Source: Hevea brasiliensis
Taxonomy: Eukaryota; Streptophyta; Magnoliopsida; Malpighiales; Euphorbiaceae
Length of the DNA: 64,000 nt
Direction: 5' to 3'
NCBI RefSeq assembly: GCF_030052815.1
Contig: NC_079496.1
Location: 4,216,001-4,280,000, forward strand
Under the pieces are notes generated by a model that searched no databases, was not told the DNA's origin, and worked only from the letters and a program-made list of their open reading frames with translations. The stretch's first letter is position 1, and every line of letters starts with the position of its first letter. Shown here piece after piece: positions 24,880-38,140 of this stretch. The position numbers and the translations under genes are program-made.

Positions 24880-25295
24880 AACGGAAGCTTGCGTATTGAA
24901 AAGTAAAACCATACTTGAAAAGTAAATTGATCATTGCAAATATAAAGATTGCATTGGAAAGGTAAATTGAGTGCTTTGCATGAAATTAAATTTATGCATT
25001 GAAAAAGTAAATTGATCGCTTTTGCAGAAAAGTAAATTTATGCATGAAAAAGTAAATAATCACTTTGCATGAAAATTAAATCATTACTGAAAAGGTAAAT
25101 TGTGCATTAAAAATTAAATAGTTATATTGCTTGAAAAGAAATGTGGACATGAAAGCTATAAATTGTATTGAAAAATAAAATGGATCGCTTACAAGAATTA
25201 AAATATGTATAGAGAAAATGTAAATTGTTTGCTTGAATTGAAAAAAAATGATTGAATGCTAGGTTGAAAAGTAAAAGATCCGCTTGAAAATATGA
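24880..25295. repeat. Degenerate short tandem repeat, about 26-45 bp unit
   Basis: The phrase TTGAAAAGTAAA or a close variant (GAAAAAGTAAAT, GAAAAGGTAAAT) recurs about ten times, often followed by TTGATCGCTT or TTGCATG. Spacing is irregular, so this looks like an old, diverged minisatellite and not a gene. Confidence 0.6.
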
Positions 25296-26689
25296 AGAAA
25301 TTGCTAAACCAGAGAATATTTAAATTAGGACATTGTGTGTATCAGATATTAATTAATTGATTGTGTCTTTTTTGCTTTTGTCCTACGCATCAATTTATAG
25401 AGAAACTTGCTTGGTGGCTAAGTTTGGTGGTTACCACCTTCTCTACCACAAGCCCACTTCTTTCTCCACTACTCCGCTTCATAACTTTCCATAATCACTT
25501 GTAACCACCTACAACTCTCGTAACTACCCACTCACACCATTTCATCCGCTTGTTCACTTGCTCACTACTCTACTTTTATACTTATTTTCAGTAGATATTT
25601 TTGATACTGAATAAATCACACTGCTAAATAATACCCATTTATGAGTAATTATTTAATTGATCTGGCTATGTATAATTAATACCCATTGACTGTTAGTCTT
25701 TTACTAGATTGATTTATGAGTTTTATCACATTAAATTGGTAATTTAATTTAATATTTCAGACCTATTAATTAATTGGGGCCCAAAAATATTAAAATTAAA
25801 TTATGGTGAAAACAGATACCACCCATGTATATAGCTTAAGGACTTAGGTTGAACACATGTAGAGAAGAGGTTGAATGTTATCTTGGTATTCACTTGGCTG
25901 TCTCAAATTGGACTTGAAATTCTATAGCTTTTGTGCTACTCTTGTTGTCTTGCTTTCATGAAGAAATTCTTGAAGGATTTAATCCAGTGAATAAAAATTA
26001 GCAATATGGTAGAATCAAAATTTTACCCAATAAATTAAATGAGATAATATTTTAATTCTATTAAATAAAAGTTAACTAGCATATGCCAACTGGACTGGAG
26101 TAAAGAGATGATGTTATGATCTTGCTTTCGTTAGTTGGGGGGACATTCATAGAAGAGTAGACCTATGCAAGTCTTCAACTCATATGTAAGCATTGGTTTT
26201 CATTTCAATAGTTTCTTTCCAACAAGTTTAATCTACTATTCACCAATTACTCAGATGTAGACATTATTCTAGGACACTAAAAAATTGAATCTTCCTCCTA
26301 CCCTAAATGGAATATATACTTGAGAGAGGGAAAAACAAACCAACATACCCACAAGTTAACCGTAAGAAAAAGGCAAGAGTCCCACATTCATGGCAAACTC
26401 TTTTTCTGCAGGACAGAGTTTAAAAGCCCACCCAATAATAACAGGAGGTAAAAGCTGCATCTTTCATATTAGTTACAGCTAAATAAAGCTCTTGGATCAC
26501 GTATCCATTGATACTAAGAGCTCAGTACATCAAGTCATCTTTCAAATTGATTGCAACCAAATACTACTGTAGTCATTTCAATTTAACACAACCAATTGCA
26601 TACGTCTATTTTTGTACCCAACTCAATGACATTTACAGAATCTCTCTCCCTCTAGGTGTTATGTTCATGAGCTAAAGCCAAGCAAAATG
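25296..26689. other. Intergenic, no gene seen
   Basis: AT-rich sequence with a small palindrome TGGTGGTTACCACC near 25423. The right end approaches the former 3' UTR of the transporter pseudogene. Confidence 0.4.
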
Positions 26690-29600
26690 TGTACCTTCTT
26701 CAGCAGGACAGAAGCAATGATCGAAAGGTGAAGCACATGCTTTTGATATTGAACCATCATCCTCTGCCATGATGGTACCAGAGCTATCTGGGGAAAGAAA
26801 CCCTAAGAGTGGCTAAGGCCTAAGAGTGGCTAAGGCAGCAATGAGCTGAGATTGCACAGAATAACCAAAAAGCTAAGTTGTCAAAACTGTCCTTTGTGAC
26901 TCCAAAGAGCTGGGTTAGACCAGCACCAATCAGCCCTCCATGGACACTGCCTCCATTTGAAACGGACATGAGGGTCGCAAAAAGAGTTGCTTCCATTCGT
27001 TCTGGACATAATTTGACAGCTAGCACAAGAACAGGCATGAAAGAAGCCTTTGAAAATTAGTAAATTAGTTTTTCAGCTTCTGCACATTAGCTGAACCCTT
27101 CACAGAATACGTGATAAAACAGATGCATAGTGGAAGATGGGCAATGTAAAGAACACAGCTCACACTATACATATTATTTCCATAAGAACCATGTTACTGT
27201 AGGTTTATAACAAAGATGATCTTACAGCATATAATGCTTAAGAGAGAAACATGAAAGGAACATTTGAGCAACTTGGACAAAAAAATCATTCCTTTAATCT
27301 TTCTGGGAAAGAAATTCTTCAAAAAGAAATACATCTCTGTAACAAGTTATCAATAACCAGAAAAAAATTTCTTGATTTCTTTTGACTAAAATAGGAAAAT
27401 TCATGCCTGTTCTGTAACTAGAAAATTCTATAGTAATTGTCAACCTCTGGGCTTGCAAAGAAGCCATCATCTCAGAGTTTAGACAGGCATGCTTTATACA
27501 TGTAACTGAAATCATGAGATCAGCAGAATTACAGCTTTCATAAGAGTTAATAAATCTCTGCTTGCACACGAAAGACTAAGTAAACAACTATTAGTAATGA
27601 TAAATTACCTGAGCAAGAACTGTTAGAATCAAAGAATCCCCAATTGCAAACCACTCATTGCTTATGCCAAATTTTCAGTTTAGTACAGTAACAAGGAAAA
27701 CCTGAGTAAAAAATACAACAAAAGTGAACAACACTAAAATGTCCATAAACACAATTAATTCACATGTGAGCCTTGTGCAAAGGGAAATCACAACACAAAC
27801 CCAAGTCATCCCAAGAGCTGTACCACTCAAGGTAGTAAAAACAAAAATGTTCCGCAAAGGAACATTTTTCATGAAGCCATTATACAGTCCAACCCAAGCA
27901 ATGATGCGACTGTGGTGACAAGCTTGAATAGCCCGAGAATTTCTGGGGTGAAACAAACTTTATTTGTGCTGAAAACAAAGATTATGTTGCTGCAGATGCA
28001 GATTATGTAGATTGTGTAATCAATTAAAGAAATTTCAAAACCATGAAACAGAATTAAAGAATAACTACCACAGTCAACATCTGCACATATGTAAAGTAAA
28101 ACAAAGCAGAGTCCGATTGTGGTGTTGCCTGCCAAAGAAAAATAAATAATGTGGGAAAAAACACATTGGGCTGCTTGAGTGCATCCCACAACTGAACAAT
28201 ATGCAGCTTTGAGCTTTCCAGAAAGCCAAGACCATTCAAAGCAAGATTCTGTCCTCTTGCTGGACCAAGAATGTGCTGTTCTTTCACAAGAACAGCAACT
28301 GCTGAAGTTATCAATGGTAGCAATGCTGTGACCCCAAAAACAAACCTGAGACACTAAACTCGGATTGCAATGATATATTTGAGAGTCATTAATCTAGGAA
28401 ATTAAATTTATGCACAGATGCATCAAGCACCTTACACCATAAGCATCCACCAGAAAGCCACTGAAGTAGGAGCTCACAATTCCATCAAAAGCTGAAGAAA
28501 CCCAACATAAAGACTGAAGTGAACCTGAAAAGCTTTGTGACTCACCACGATACCTCTCTACCACCATGGACACAGCCTACACATAGTCAAATTTTGAAGA
28601 CAAGTGTTGAGAATGATCTGAATGAAGAGAAATACATAATGTACAAGTTCAAATATTCAGCAGTCAAATGCCTTCTAGCGAGCAAAATGAAAGTAGAGCA
28701 TATTTGTGCACATGTGAATGCCTGCATGTGAGCAAGGACAGGAGAGAAGAGGGAAAGAAACATTGAGAAAACATGCAGTTTACCATTTGAAATGTACAAT
28801 CATCACTCATCCTATCCTTGCCTCTCTTCCACCAAAGTATGGAGCTCTGTCCTGCTATTGTTGGAAGTAATCATCAGAAAATAAGATTCACACATCACAT
28901 TTCTCATTGCATGCATTGCCATATCTCTACATTAAAAGACGTGCAAATACTTAGCATACATTTAGGCTAATCCAAAGCTCTACCAATGATAAGCAGGCAC
29001 AGAAACAAACACATCCTACACATTGTCTAAAATGTTCAAATGATATTAAAACAGCATGCTGACAAGTCCACATAATAGTTGCCAAAGGTACATAAAAATT
29101 TTCCATGGAGCAATGAATGTTTTGGAATTTGGACTAGGGGGTTCAATTTGAACTTGATTGGTCACACATTTTCATCAAATGTATGTGGTTGCTTGAGCAG
29201 AAGAGTTTACTCCTGCCTCAACGAACATGTGCAGTATAACAGACATCACTTAACATTTGAGTAGCATTGTTGCCCTGGTTTTGATATTTAACATTGATGT
29301 TGAATCCTCAGAACTGAACCCAGAAATTGGCAAGCGAAAAGCCCATTTGTTAATTATCTATTGGAAATGACAAAATAACCTACCTACCTAAATTATCCTC
29401 AAATTCTAAACTAATTTTTCCTCCAAATGGGTCAAAGCAGTATTAAGTAGTAAGTTGATTGCTGTCTTCTCATCAAACTGATCAAAGTCAGATGGGTTGT
29501 AACCTATGTCATTTATTATTTGAAATAACAAAAGAAGTATGACCATCTCTTACTTGTACCATTATAAGATCCTTTGAAATTTGAACCCACCAAGCTTCCT

Positions 29601-30404
29601 CATGGTAGGATTCAAGATCCCCTAGCCTCTCTCCCCATCCACTGACCTCCATGCATCCATCAAATTCGAAACTCTTCAAGGAAATCAAAATAGCAAAAAT
29701 TTTACTTCCTATGCACGTAGAGCACCAGCAGAAAAGATCTTTGCAAGTATAGTGCTCTTAAACATGACTTAAAGCTCATAAAAACGTACAATCATAATTC
29801 ATTAAAACTAATGTGACGTTAGTAGTATTAGTATGCAATTAAATGCCTAAAAATTTCCAACCCTTCATAAATATTTCTATATAAGTTAAGCAAAAATTCT
29901 TTCTATAACTAATTTAAGTGGTAACATTAGATTCTAATAAAACATATGCCATTTACATATTCTTGCAAGAGTCACAAGTTCCATAAATATTAAGTCATTG
30001 AATGCACCTGAAAACTGATTCACAACTCTATCCTAGCATTTTTACAAATTCACAAAGTTGAAGATACTTGCGACATCTGAGAAGGCAAAAGAAAGTTATC
30101 GAAGAGACTGCACAAAGAAGTCCTGAAAGAACCAAGTACGACCTTCTTTGATAACCAAAAACTGGGACAGAATCGCTGCAACAACCAAAACATTTATTCA
30201 AAAGAAATAAAGAAAGAAGCATTTAGTTAAAATTAATAAGGAAAAGAAAAAAAAATAGAGATTAAAGAGAAAAATATAATCCCACCTAATAAACCCATAA
30301 AGAGGTTTGACAAGCCACGGTAATGAAGAAAAACCAGATATCACAGCGTCTAGCCAACCATGTAGATTTTCAGTCCTTGAAAACATTAATTCAAACAGGA
30401 CCAC
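26690..30404 (-). pseudogene. Folate-biopterin transporter (BT1/MFS family) pseudogene
   Basis: Exons can be followed on the minus strand. One ends at 30286 with PWLVKPLYGFI, and the next starts at 30175 with [20 protein letters not shown]. Others span 28431-28576 ([20 protein letters not shown]), a start at 28345 ([20 protein letters not shown]), about 27981-27720 (FTPEILG, then [11 protein letters not shown]), 27609-27701 (EWFAIGDSLILTVLAQ) and 27047 downward ([14 protein letters not shown]...ATLFATLMS). These match plant folate-biopterin transporters, multi-spanning membrane proteins. Breaks include lost sequence after SGLLCA, a one-base loss in a G run near 27897, a TGA after VTVLN where Arg is expected, a frameshift after DNLA and a 17-bp tandem duplication. 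Several intron borders remain GT-AG, so decay looks recent. I did not find the N-terminal exons securely. Confidence 0.82.
26803..26836. repeat. 17-bp tandem duplication in the transporter pseudogene
   Basis: CTAAGAGTGGCTAAGGC occurs twice in direct succession near the pseudogene's 3' end. Its length, not a multiple of three, breaks the C-terminal frame. Confidence 0.9.
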
Positions 30405-31400
30405 TCTACCATAAAACTAAACTTTCCACTCTTACACTCCATAACCCACGGAGATCTCACAGCAATGTTGCCGTTTCGATACTAAAATGTTAAAAAAAAG
30501 ATACATAGTGCATGGTAAACAAAATTATCAATAAGAACAGGGCTAGAGTGCACATTGTAAAGTTGACGCAATAACTTCTTGCACCATTCACACTATTCAA
30601 CGACAACAAATACACATAAACTTATGGTTAGGGATATCTAGATAGATATATACACCTGTTTTATTTCCAAAGAAATCATAAAAATGGGGGCATAGCTCTG
30701 CAGGATTTAGATGCAAATCATCTTTCAAGTAGCAACTGGCAACAAGTCTGGAAAGGCCCAAAACTCATTAAACAAAACACACCATTGCAACAGCAATATT
30801 ATCCGGTTACAAATCCACCCCAAAGCAGTCGATTCAGCTGCCAAGATGTCTTTTTTCCGATACATAAGATGTCTGTTTTTACGCACAGCACTTTTACTAC
30901 TAGAGGTTGTCACTTCCTCCACATCTGTTGTAAGCATTTCACCTTTAGCACCACCTAGCTCAAGCATAAACTAGCTTAAATACCCAAAACCAAATAATCA
31001 CGTCTAATAAATACATTCCAATTATTTCAAGCTTATCATAATTTCATAATTTGAAATTGAAGCTTGTGATCCCAACCATTTCAAGCACCTAAATTCAATC
31101 GTATGCAAAATATCTAGAAAAAAAAAAACTGCCGTTTTAAGCACATTCAAATGAAAAACTGCCCAAGATATGGAAGTTGACGATTTACAATAATGAATTA
31201 GTAAATAAATTACTATCTACGATAACCAAGAGCGACTCCTCCCTTCGGTCCCGCCGGTAAGATGGCATCGGCATGGAAATGTCCTTCTCCGGCCGTTTCC
31301 GTCGTGAACTCCGGCGAGCTCAGCCGCGAGCGATGACAGGGAGGCGTTTCCGGTGAATATGAGAGAAAGGGGAAAAAGGAAAAAGGTGGATTATTGGAGG
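30405..31400. other. Upstream region of the transporter pseudogene, with GC-rich block
   Basis: Probable promoter, 5' UTR and lost first exons of the transporter pseudogene. At 31225-31345 there is a sharply GC-richer block with CCGG and GCGAGCG words, unlike its AT-rich surroundings. It may be an old first exon or 5' leader. A minus-strand reading frame of 80 codons (30725-30967, starting MLELGGAKGE) is open, but I do not recognise it and cannot join it to the transporter exons. Confidence 0.35.
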
Positions 31401-33872
31401 GTAAGATTGGGATTAAAGTAAATTTTAAATAGTACTGGTAGAAGACATAAAAGTTTCAATCCAAGTCAACTGGTACTGACTGGTGCAAATTTACTTATAC
31501 ATACTTGTGTGCTCCTCGACGTCAGTAGACTATGAAAGCTTTATATTAAATATTTGGATTAGTACTTAAAAGGTTGAATTGAATGAGTGATTTATGAGTT
31601 ATTAATTCATAATTTTTAAAGGTTAAAAATTTTATTTTATAATTATTTTTTATTAAATATTTATATTATAATTAATATTAAATAATTAATGACTATTAAA
31701 ATATATAATTATTATTAAGATAGTCAACGGATATTAAAATAATTAATTTCAAAGACGTTGCCTACCACTCTTCTGTGGGCCAACTCACAGCCCGATTATA
31801 TTGCGAGCACATGATGTGGCCCATTTGAAAGGTTCTTCTTCTTCAAACATCGGGCTCATTTGTGACTATGCCTATGGCCCGAATCATAAGAAACCTCGAG
31901 GCCATGGCACCGTTAGACTAGTAGTTAGGCAAGGTATGCCTGCTTCCTAGTAGTATAAAATTTTAATTTTTTAGCCATTTTAATATTAAATGTGCTAATT
32001 TTAATAAACTCAAATAAGTTTATAGTAAGTATGAGTATTCAATTAACTGAATCGAATTTTCAATTAACTGAATTATTAACATACTCGAAAAATAGTAAAA
32101 AAATTTAAACTAAAATTGAGGGAACAAAATTTAATCAGAACTGACAATATTTAATCAGTTATTCATTATAATCAAATTAACCTAAAAAAAATAAAAGATA
32201 TATTTTGTATTATTAATTAATTAACTAAATATGAATAAAAATATTTTTATAATATTTTTTATTTGTAAAAATAATAAATATAAATTAATATTTATATATA
32301 ATTATGTATTTCAATCGGATTTGAGCGCATGGATGTCACTCTCTCCCATCAAATTTACTTTTAGCAATGAAAGGATTGTTCAAAATAACGAGCAAAGTGA
32401 CAGACTTAAAAAACCACTAATTATGGTAACAGGTTTACTATTCAATGTAGATGATAATTTTCATTGATTGTAATGTTAGCATTATTAAAGAATCTTCTAA
32501 TACAAGATTAAGATAATGCCTAAGACATTGAACTCCGGTGCCGCATCTTCTTGAATAATAGCTTCTTCTTGAATAATAGCTTCTTCTTACTATATTTTAT
32601 TTGTATGATTCCAATTTAGGGCAATCATTCTGTTTCGAATCCCAACCAACCCTGATTATTAGGTAAGAAAGTTGACAACAAGACTAGGACGCCAGGTTAA
32701 TTTTCTTATTAAAAGATGCTTGGCATTTTTCCAGGAAACAAAGAGAGACGCGAAGAACCAATTCCTGGTGGCTTACATAAAGCGGGAACTGAGCAAGTGT
32801 GTTGCAGCGAAAGCTATTGCAGTACATGAAAATTCTCAGGTCTCGAAGCCAATGGTCCCAATTTGATTCCAATTTAGGTCTCTCCTCTTGCAGTGGGCAG
32901 TGACCTGTGCCGGGCACTGGGCGGCATGCAGCAGGACCGCCTTGTCTGCCTCAAACCCCCACATTTTGACTAATATTTAGTGGGGTTTCCTGCTTGGTCA
33001 TGATTGAAATCCAATTGAATTAAAATTAATGAGTTAGCTCTGTAATTTGATTTAATTTATTTTTTTAAATTAAAAAAGTGAAATTTTTATAGAAAAGTCA
33101 GAAACACATATATTGCTGATGGCAACTTTTGAGTACTTGAAAAGAATCAAAACATACTGTACTTAGCTTTATGCAGATGCCAGCATCAAAAATTACTTGC
33201 AAAAACTGAATAACTTATAAAAAATATAACTTATAAAGTTAAGTGACTTGGAATGATAATTACACCAAGCATTATTCCTTTCAAATAGTATTCCACATAA
33301 ATATTAATTTGGTTTCCTTAGATCATCATGGTATAGGGCATATTCAAGGTGATTAAATTAAATAAAGCCTGAGAAATTAAACTCAATCAGGTGATGAAGG
33401 AGGGCCCTACATAATAAGAAAGAAAAGAATCTACTTTAATTAAGCTCATTGGTCCTATGTGCATTAATCACAAGATAATCTAGTGTATAAAATAAAGAAA
33501 AGTTAATCTAAAACTTTAGTCTTGCATCATCATCACACCAACTTTAGAAACCAAAAAACTCTGGACAACGCCTACAGCAATCACCCAATAATATTATCAA
33601 TTAAAAATTAAACAAAAATCCAACTCTACAAATAGTTTCAGGCTTTCAGCCTTTCAATCCCTCAAATTAAGCAAAAGGGAAATTAAAAGAGAAAAACAGA
33701 TTCAAGAACCATCTTTGATTATGCTTAATAATAATATTCATAATCTTATCTGTCTTCATTTTGATGTAAAAATTGGATGATCATAACATTACTAGAACAA
33801 AGTTACCCTTATGGAAATAGTTGGTTTAGTTTTTGGGTGGCCATTTAAGGCAAGTATTAACAGCTAGAGATT
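31401..33872. other. Intergenic, no gene seen
   Basis: Mostly AT-rich. A more complex stretch at 32640-32950 has a plus-strand reading frame (32672-32866, 64 codons) of no recognisable family. A short direct repeat of AATAATAGCTTCTTCTTG lies near 32552-32590. The last few hundred bases probably include the FLZ gene's 3' UTR. Confidence 0.4.
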
Positions 33873-35195
33873 TCATAAACAAGTTCCATAGATATCTTCA
33901 GGGTCCAGCTTATCTATTCCCTCCTCTAATAGCATCTCCTGCTGCCTGCATTCCCGGCTGCAAAATGCTTTTTCACCTCTGCATCAGGATAAATGAGTTT
34001 TAGCTCAGATTAAGGTCTCAAATTTGAACTCCAATCGAAATCAATTAAAATAAAATAAAAAAACTCGAATCTCTCTGTAACTCTATCGCCCTAAGCTTGA
34101 TGACAGAAGAAACATAGCAGAAACAGGATTAAAGCCCAAATCCATAGGTTAAAGCACAAGATACATCAAAGTTTCAATTCCAGACAATCTTGCCTAGTAA
34201 AAGTTCAATTTTTTTTTTCCATCTCTGCAGCCAAAATCTATGCTAAAGTTCCATTTCTGATGTTGAAGTTACCAAACTCGTATAATTTCACAGAAATAAA
34301 ATCAAAGAATTGGAAACATACCACAAAAGGAAACTTGAACTAACCTGTACATGTAAATGTCTTTTCCCTGCCCAAGATTCTTCTTGCAAGCGTAACAGAA
34401 GCTTAAGAAATTCCCTGATGAATAACTTGATCCATTGCCCAAAAACCTAGCAGTCTCTGCCCTCGAATCAGAAAACTCAACAATACCACAGCAGCTCTCA
34501 ACAATGCAATCGTCAAATATATGAGTAGTTCTTGGGTTAGGTCCATATGAGATCACACAAGTGTAGTCCTCAGAGAGCTCCATCTCAGTTGCAGAGAGAC
34601 AACCGGCGAAAACACGTGGTGAGTTTGGTGTATCCATACCCGAATTGGCTGAACCGCATGCTGATTTCTTAGCTGGAGAATGAGAGAACCCAGAAGAGAA
34701 AGAACCCAATTGAGAATTCCTTGTTTTGGTGCCAAAATCAGCAGGTGATTTGGGAGATTCAGTTGGTGAATGAAATGAGGGAGGCAAAGGGGGAACTTGG
34801 ATCTTTAACTGTGACCCGAATAGAACCATTCTGCTTTCAGGTTTTGACAAATTGGGGTCAGTTTTATCATCATTAAGAGCATCAATAATACCAAGGCCAA
34901 TGCCTTTGGAGTCCAGCTTGTCCCAGGTACGCCGGGTCTCCGAGTCTGGGGTTTTAGGGGTGGGGAGGTCAGGCAAGAAAGGGTTTTTGAGCCCAGAGAA
35001 GGGTTTGCTATCGAGAATTGAAGTTGGGCTCATGACAGCCTCGGCTGTTTCAGAGAAATTCTTGAAGGAGAAGCCAGTGAACAACCTTGGAAAAGAACTG
35101 GGTTTTTTATATTTTTTCGTTGGAGATAGAATTGCGCTATAGTCCGCCATTAGAGCTTGCTTACTACTTGTTACTCTGGATCTCTTTCTTAGCAT
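33873..35195 (-). CDS. FCS-like zinc finger (FLZ, formerly DUF581) protein, 318 aa
   Basis: Two coding exons, 34345-35195 and 33873-33978. They are joined at CAG|GT and GCAG|A across an Arg codon, giving 318 residues and a TGA at 33873-33875. The N-terminal four fifths is Ser/Pro-rich and likely disordered, starting MLRKRSRV. The FLZ domain sits at about residues 260-305: FCYACKKNLGQGKDIYMYRG, then FCSRECRQQEM, with the CxxC and FCS elements that give the family its name. The intron lies inside the domain, the usual FLZ position. FLZ proteins are plant adaptors that bind SnRK1 kinase through this domain and link it to sugar and stress signalling. The 5' UTR carries a 92-bp intron (35218-35309) and upstream ORFs. 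The start is the ATG at 35195; an in-frame TGA lies two codons before it. The gene looks intact. Confidence 0.93.
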
Positions 35196-35198
35196 CAC

Positions 35199-35344
35199 TC
35201 AGAATACTATATTCCCACTGCAAAAAGAGCAGAAGTTAATATCAAATTAAAAAGACTTCTTAGCAGAAGCTTAACCCAAAAAAATTACAGAAGAATGAGG
35301 GAAATTTACCTGGAAAAGTATGTATCTTCACCAGAAATAGCCAT
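35199..35344 (-). promoter_or_regulatory. Spliced 17-residue upstream ORF in the FLZ 5' leader
   Basis: An ATG at 35342-35344 opens a 17-codon ORF (MAISGEDTYFSSGNIVF). It crosses the leader intron (CAG|GT at 35310/35309, acceptor AG at 35219-35218) and stops at TGA 35199-35201. The stop is in frame with the FLZ start, with only one codon (GTG) between. A two-codon uORF (ATG GAG TAA, 35345-35353) lies just upstream. These could lower FLZ translation, or stop readthrough could add an N-terminal extension. Confidence 0.55.
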
Positions 35345-36643
35345 TTACTCCATGGTTTGAAATCAAGAAAAACTTCACACTCCAAAATATGGCAGAAATT
35401 CGTGAGCTCGTGACTTGTTTGAAGGTTTATATCAGGAAAAAGAGAGGCAAAAGAGTGGTGCTAGTACAGTTAAAACCAGCATCTTTATTAAACCCAGAAA
35501 TGAGAAAGACAACAATAGGATCCACGAAGTACCTCCCTCTCTCTTCGTGCTATAGCGTTCTAAGCTCCATTTCTAAGCACAGGCGAGAAACCAAAGGGAA
35601 GAAGAAAAAGAAAAACCAAAGGACACACTTTTCCCCCGTCTTTCTCGCAATCTCCCTCTCAAATCCTCAACAAGAATCACTGAGATCACAGAACCGACAT
35701 GCAAAGAGACCCTCACGAGTCATGATCAAGAGACCAGACGTGCATGCACCAGGCACAGTAACAGACCAAGGTTTTGTATTTTTTGTTTTGCCCTTTTCTT
35801 TCTTCGGGTTCTGTTCTCCTTAAATCTCTTTTTGCTTTTCCTTTTTAGGATGTCCTGTATATAATACAGTAAGAGCGGTATTTCAACTAAAACAAATAAA
35901 TACTAGTGGATTATCATCATCGGAAAAACAAACAAAAAAATAAAGTTCATCAAATTCGAAGCTCTGGAGGCAGACAAGACCCACTTGCAGAACCCCAAAA
36001 ACATACGTTAAAACCCCAACATGAAAACAAAAGAAGTAATGAAGGGTGTGAATGGCGAATGATCGGTAACACTGTTTCTCTTGTTTCCTCTTTTTTCCTT
36101 AGTGGGCTATCTTTTTCTATACTTTTGGCTCATTAAAGGTTAGACCCCACTATACCAGTCATTCCACCATCAGGCCTGAAAACTAGCCATGAAGCTGCAG
36201 AGAGGACACTGAAAGCGAAGAAAGAGAGAGAAAGAAAGCTCGTGGGATTGAGAAGAGGTTAGTGGGTTTGAATTTGATAAAACAACTCCATTTGCCTAGA
36301 AATGGCAGTTTTTTCACGTTGGTTTTATGCCAAGAAGTGCGCTCTTCTTTTTCTCAGAACAAATGAATTTGAAGATTGAAATTTTAAGATGATGGTTTGG
36401 TTTCCTCACCATCATCACTCGAAATGAGAATATAAAACGCAAACTAGAAGGCTGACGAGAGCTTGCCGGACAGCTTATGATATATCAAAGTGCCACGGCT
36501 TCTTCTCATTTGGCTTGGCTTCTGTGGTCGTACCACACCCACATGTACCAGAAAAAGCCATACAGTAAGTACTACCTCCATCAATCGAGTGATACCTGTA
36601 ACCATGAGATTAGCTGAATTTGCCCATTTAATTTATTAATTCT

Positions 36644-36689
<46 letters not shown>

Positions 36690-38136
36690 ATTGAACTGAC
36701 CTGAACATTAATGCCTTCAGGTCAATCATTTTATTTAAAAATTTATAATTCTTGTAAATTGGTGGTGGAGATGCCATGATATGCAATATCATGATGATCG
36801 GTGTTGATGTCCCAATCCCTTAGTGACATGCGATATATGATTAGCTCTGTCACATGTAATGCACAAAAACTGTACTATTTTTTGGCTTAAGCATTCGATA
36901 ATTATTATTATTATTATTTTTTTTTTAATTTATTAATCGCCAAGGCGAAGCAGCTAGCCTAGCCGATCATTGGCAGAGTGGGACCCTGGTTCATGAGGAC
37001 AAAACCAGAGTTAAGTGGGCCCCATTGTTAGTGATGTTCACTAAAATTGGGCCCACTCCATCTTATTCCATCTACTGGGACCTTAAACTAAGAATGTCAG
37101 AGCTCAGGCACGGTTTTGGGCTCCTCCTCGTCATTATCATCGCTGATGGGCCATTAACACATTTGTAACTTTAATTTTTTTTAGTAAAAAAATAAATTAA
37201 TTTTTATTTAAAAAATTTTGGTGATTTATGTGTTTTATAATATTATAAAATTAATTTTCTTATAAAAGAGTTTTATGCAGATTATTGTATTTTATTTTAA
37301 TTTTGATTTAAGTTTTTAAAAAATTTGTTCAGAGCAGTGGGCTCCACACTACTGGGAGTGCTGTGTCACCATCTCAATTCTCAAGTCGGATAGAATAACA
37401 GTGTTTTGGGTTTAGGCACCTGTCGATAATTATTGTGTGGATTTAATGGTGGGAGTAATTACTTTATCTACCTTTATTAAATGACCATAACGCCCTGGAG
37501 TAGTTCAATATATGCGAGTGTGGGACGGGCAGAAAGTGGGAAGTGAAGAGAAAAGGAGGAATCTGGAGGGCCCGCATGGATGATGAGAAGTACAGTGTTA
37601 ATGATGGTGGTTGCTCAGAAGTTTACTAGAAAATAATGGGTACACTCACATCCTCACCCTCGCCCCACGCTACTTCCTTTCGTGTGTGTGTTTCGCTGTT
37701 CGTGAAAAGTACTTTTTTTTTTAAATATATTAATTAAAAATAATTTAAAACTACTTTATTTAATAGTATTTTATAATTTTTAAAATAATTATAATACTAT
37801 TAAATTAAAAATTTATGGATCTTTCTGTCCCATACGTTGTATAAAAAAATAATCAATAAATTATATTAAATTTTTTATGGATTTTGACAAGTTTATTTTT
37901 TATAATTTTTCATATTATTCTATATTTTTTCAAAACAAAAATCCCACTATACTGCACAAAAAAGCATTATCTTATAATAAATTGTATAAATAATTTAATT
38001 TTTATAAAATCCTTTTAAAATTATTTAGTCTTAAAAAAAAAATTTCATGTAATTGCATAACTCTTTGAGACCAAAAAAAAAATCGATGAAATTTCAAAAT
38101 ATTAATTTACAGAATGAAAGATAAAAAAAAAAAATG
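35345..38136. other. FLZ upstream region and intergenic DNA
   Basis: The first few hundred bases probably hold the FLZ promoter. An (AT)n run lies at about 36647-36686. The stretch 36930-37140 is less AT-rich, with GGGCCC-type words. Further on the sequence is AT-rich with no convincing gene on either strand. Confidence 0.4.
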
Positions 38137-38140
38137 AAAA
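38137..38140 (-). terminator. RNA polymerase III terminator of the tRNA gene
   Basis: Four T residues on the minus strand directly follow the tRNA 3' end, and a longer T run lies just beyond. Confidence 0.75.

Noticed and set aside
32672..32866. 64-codon plus-strand frame starting MTTRLGRQV
   Set aside because: No recognised domain; an overlapping minus-strand frame is equally long, so coding is not supported.
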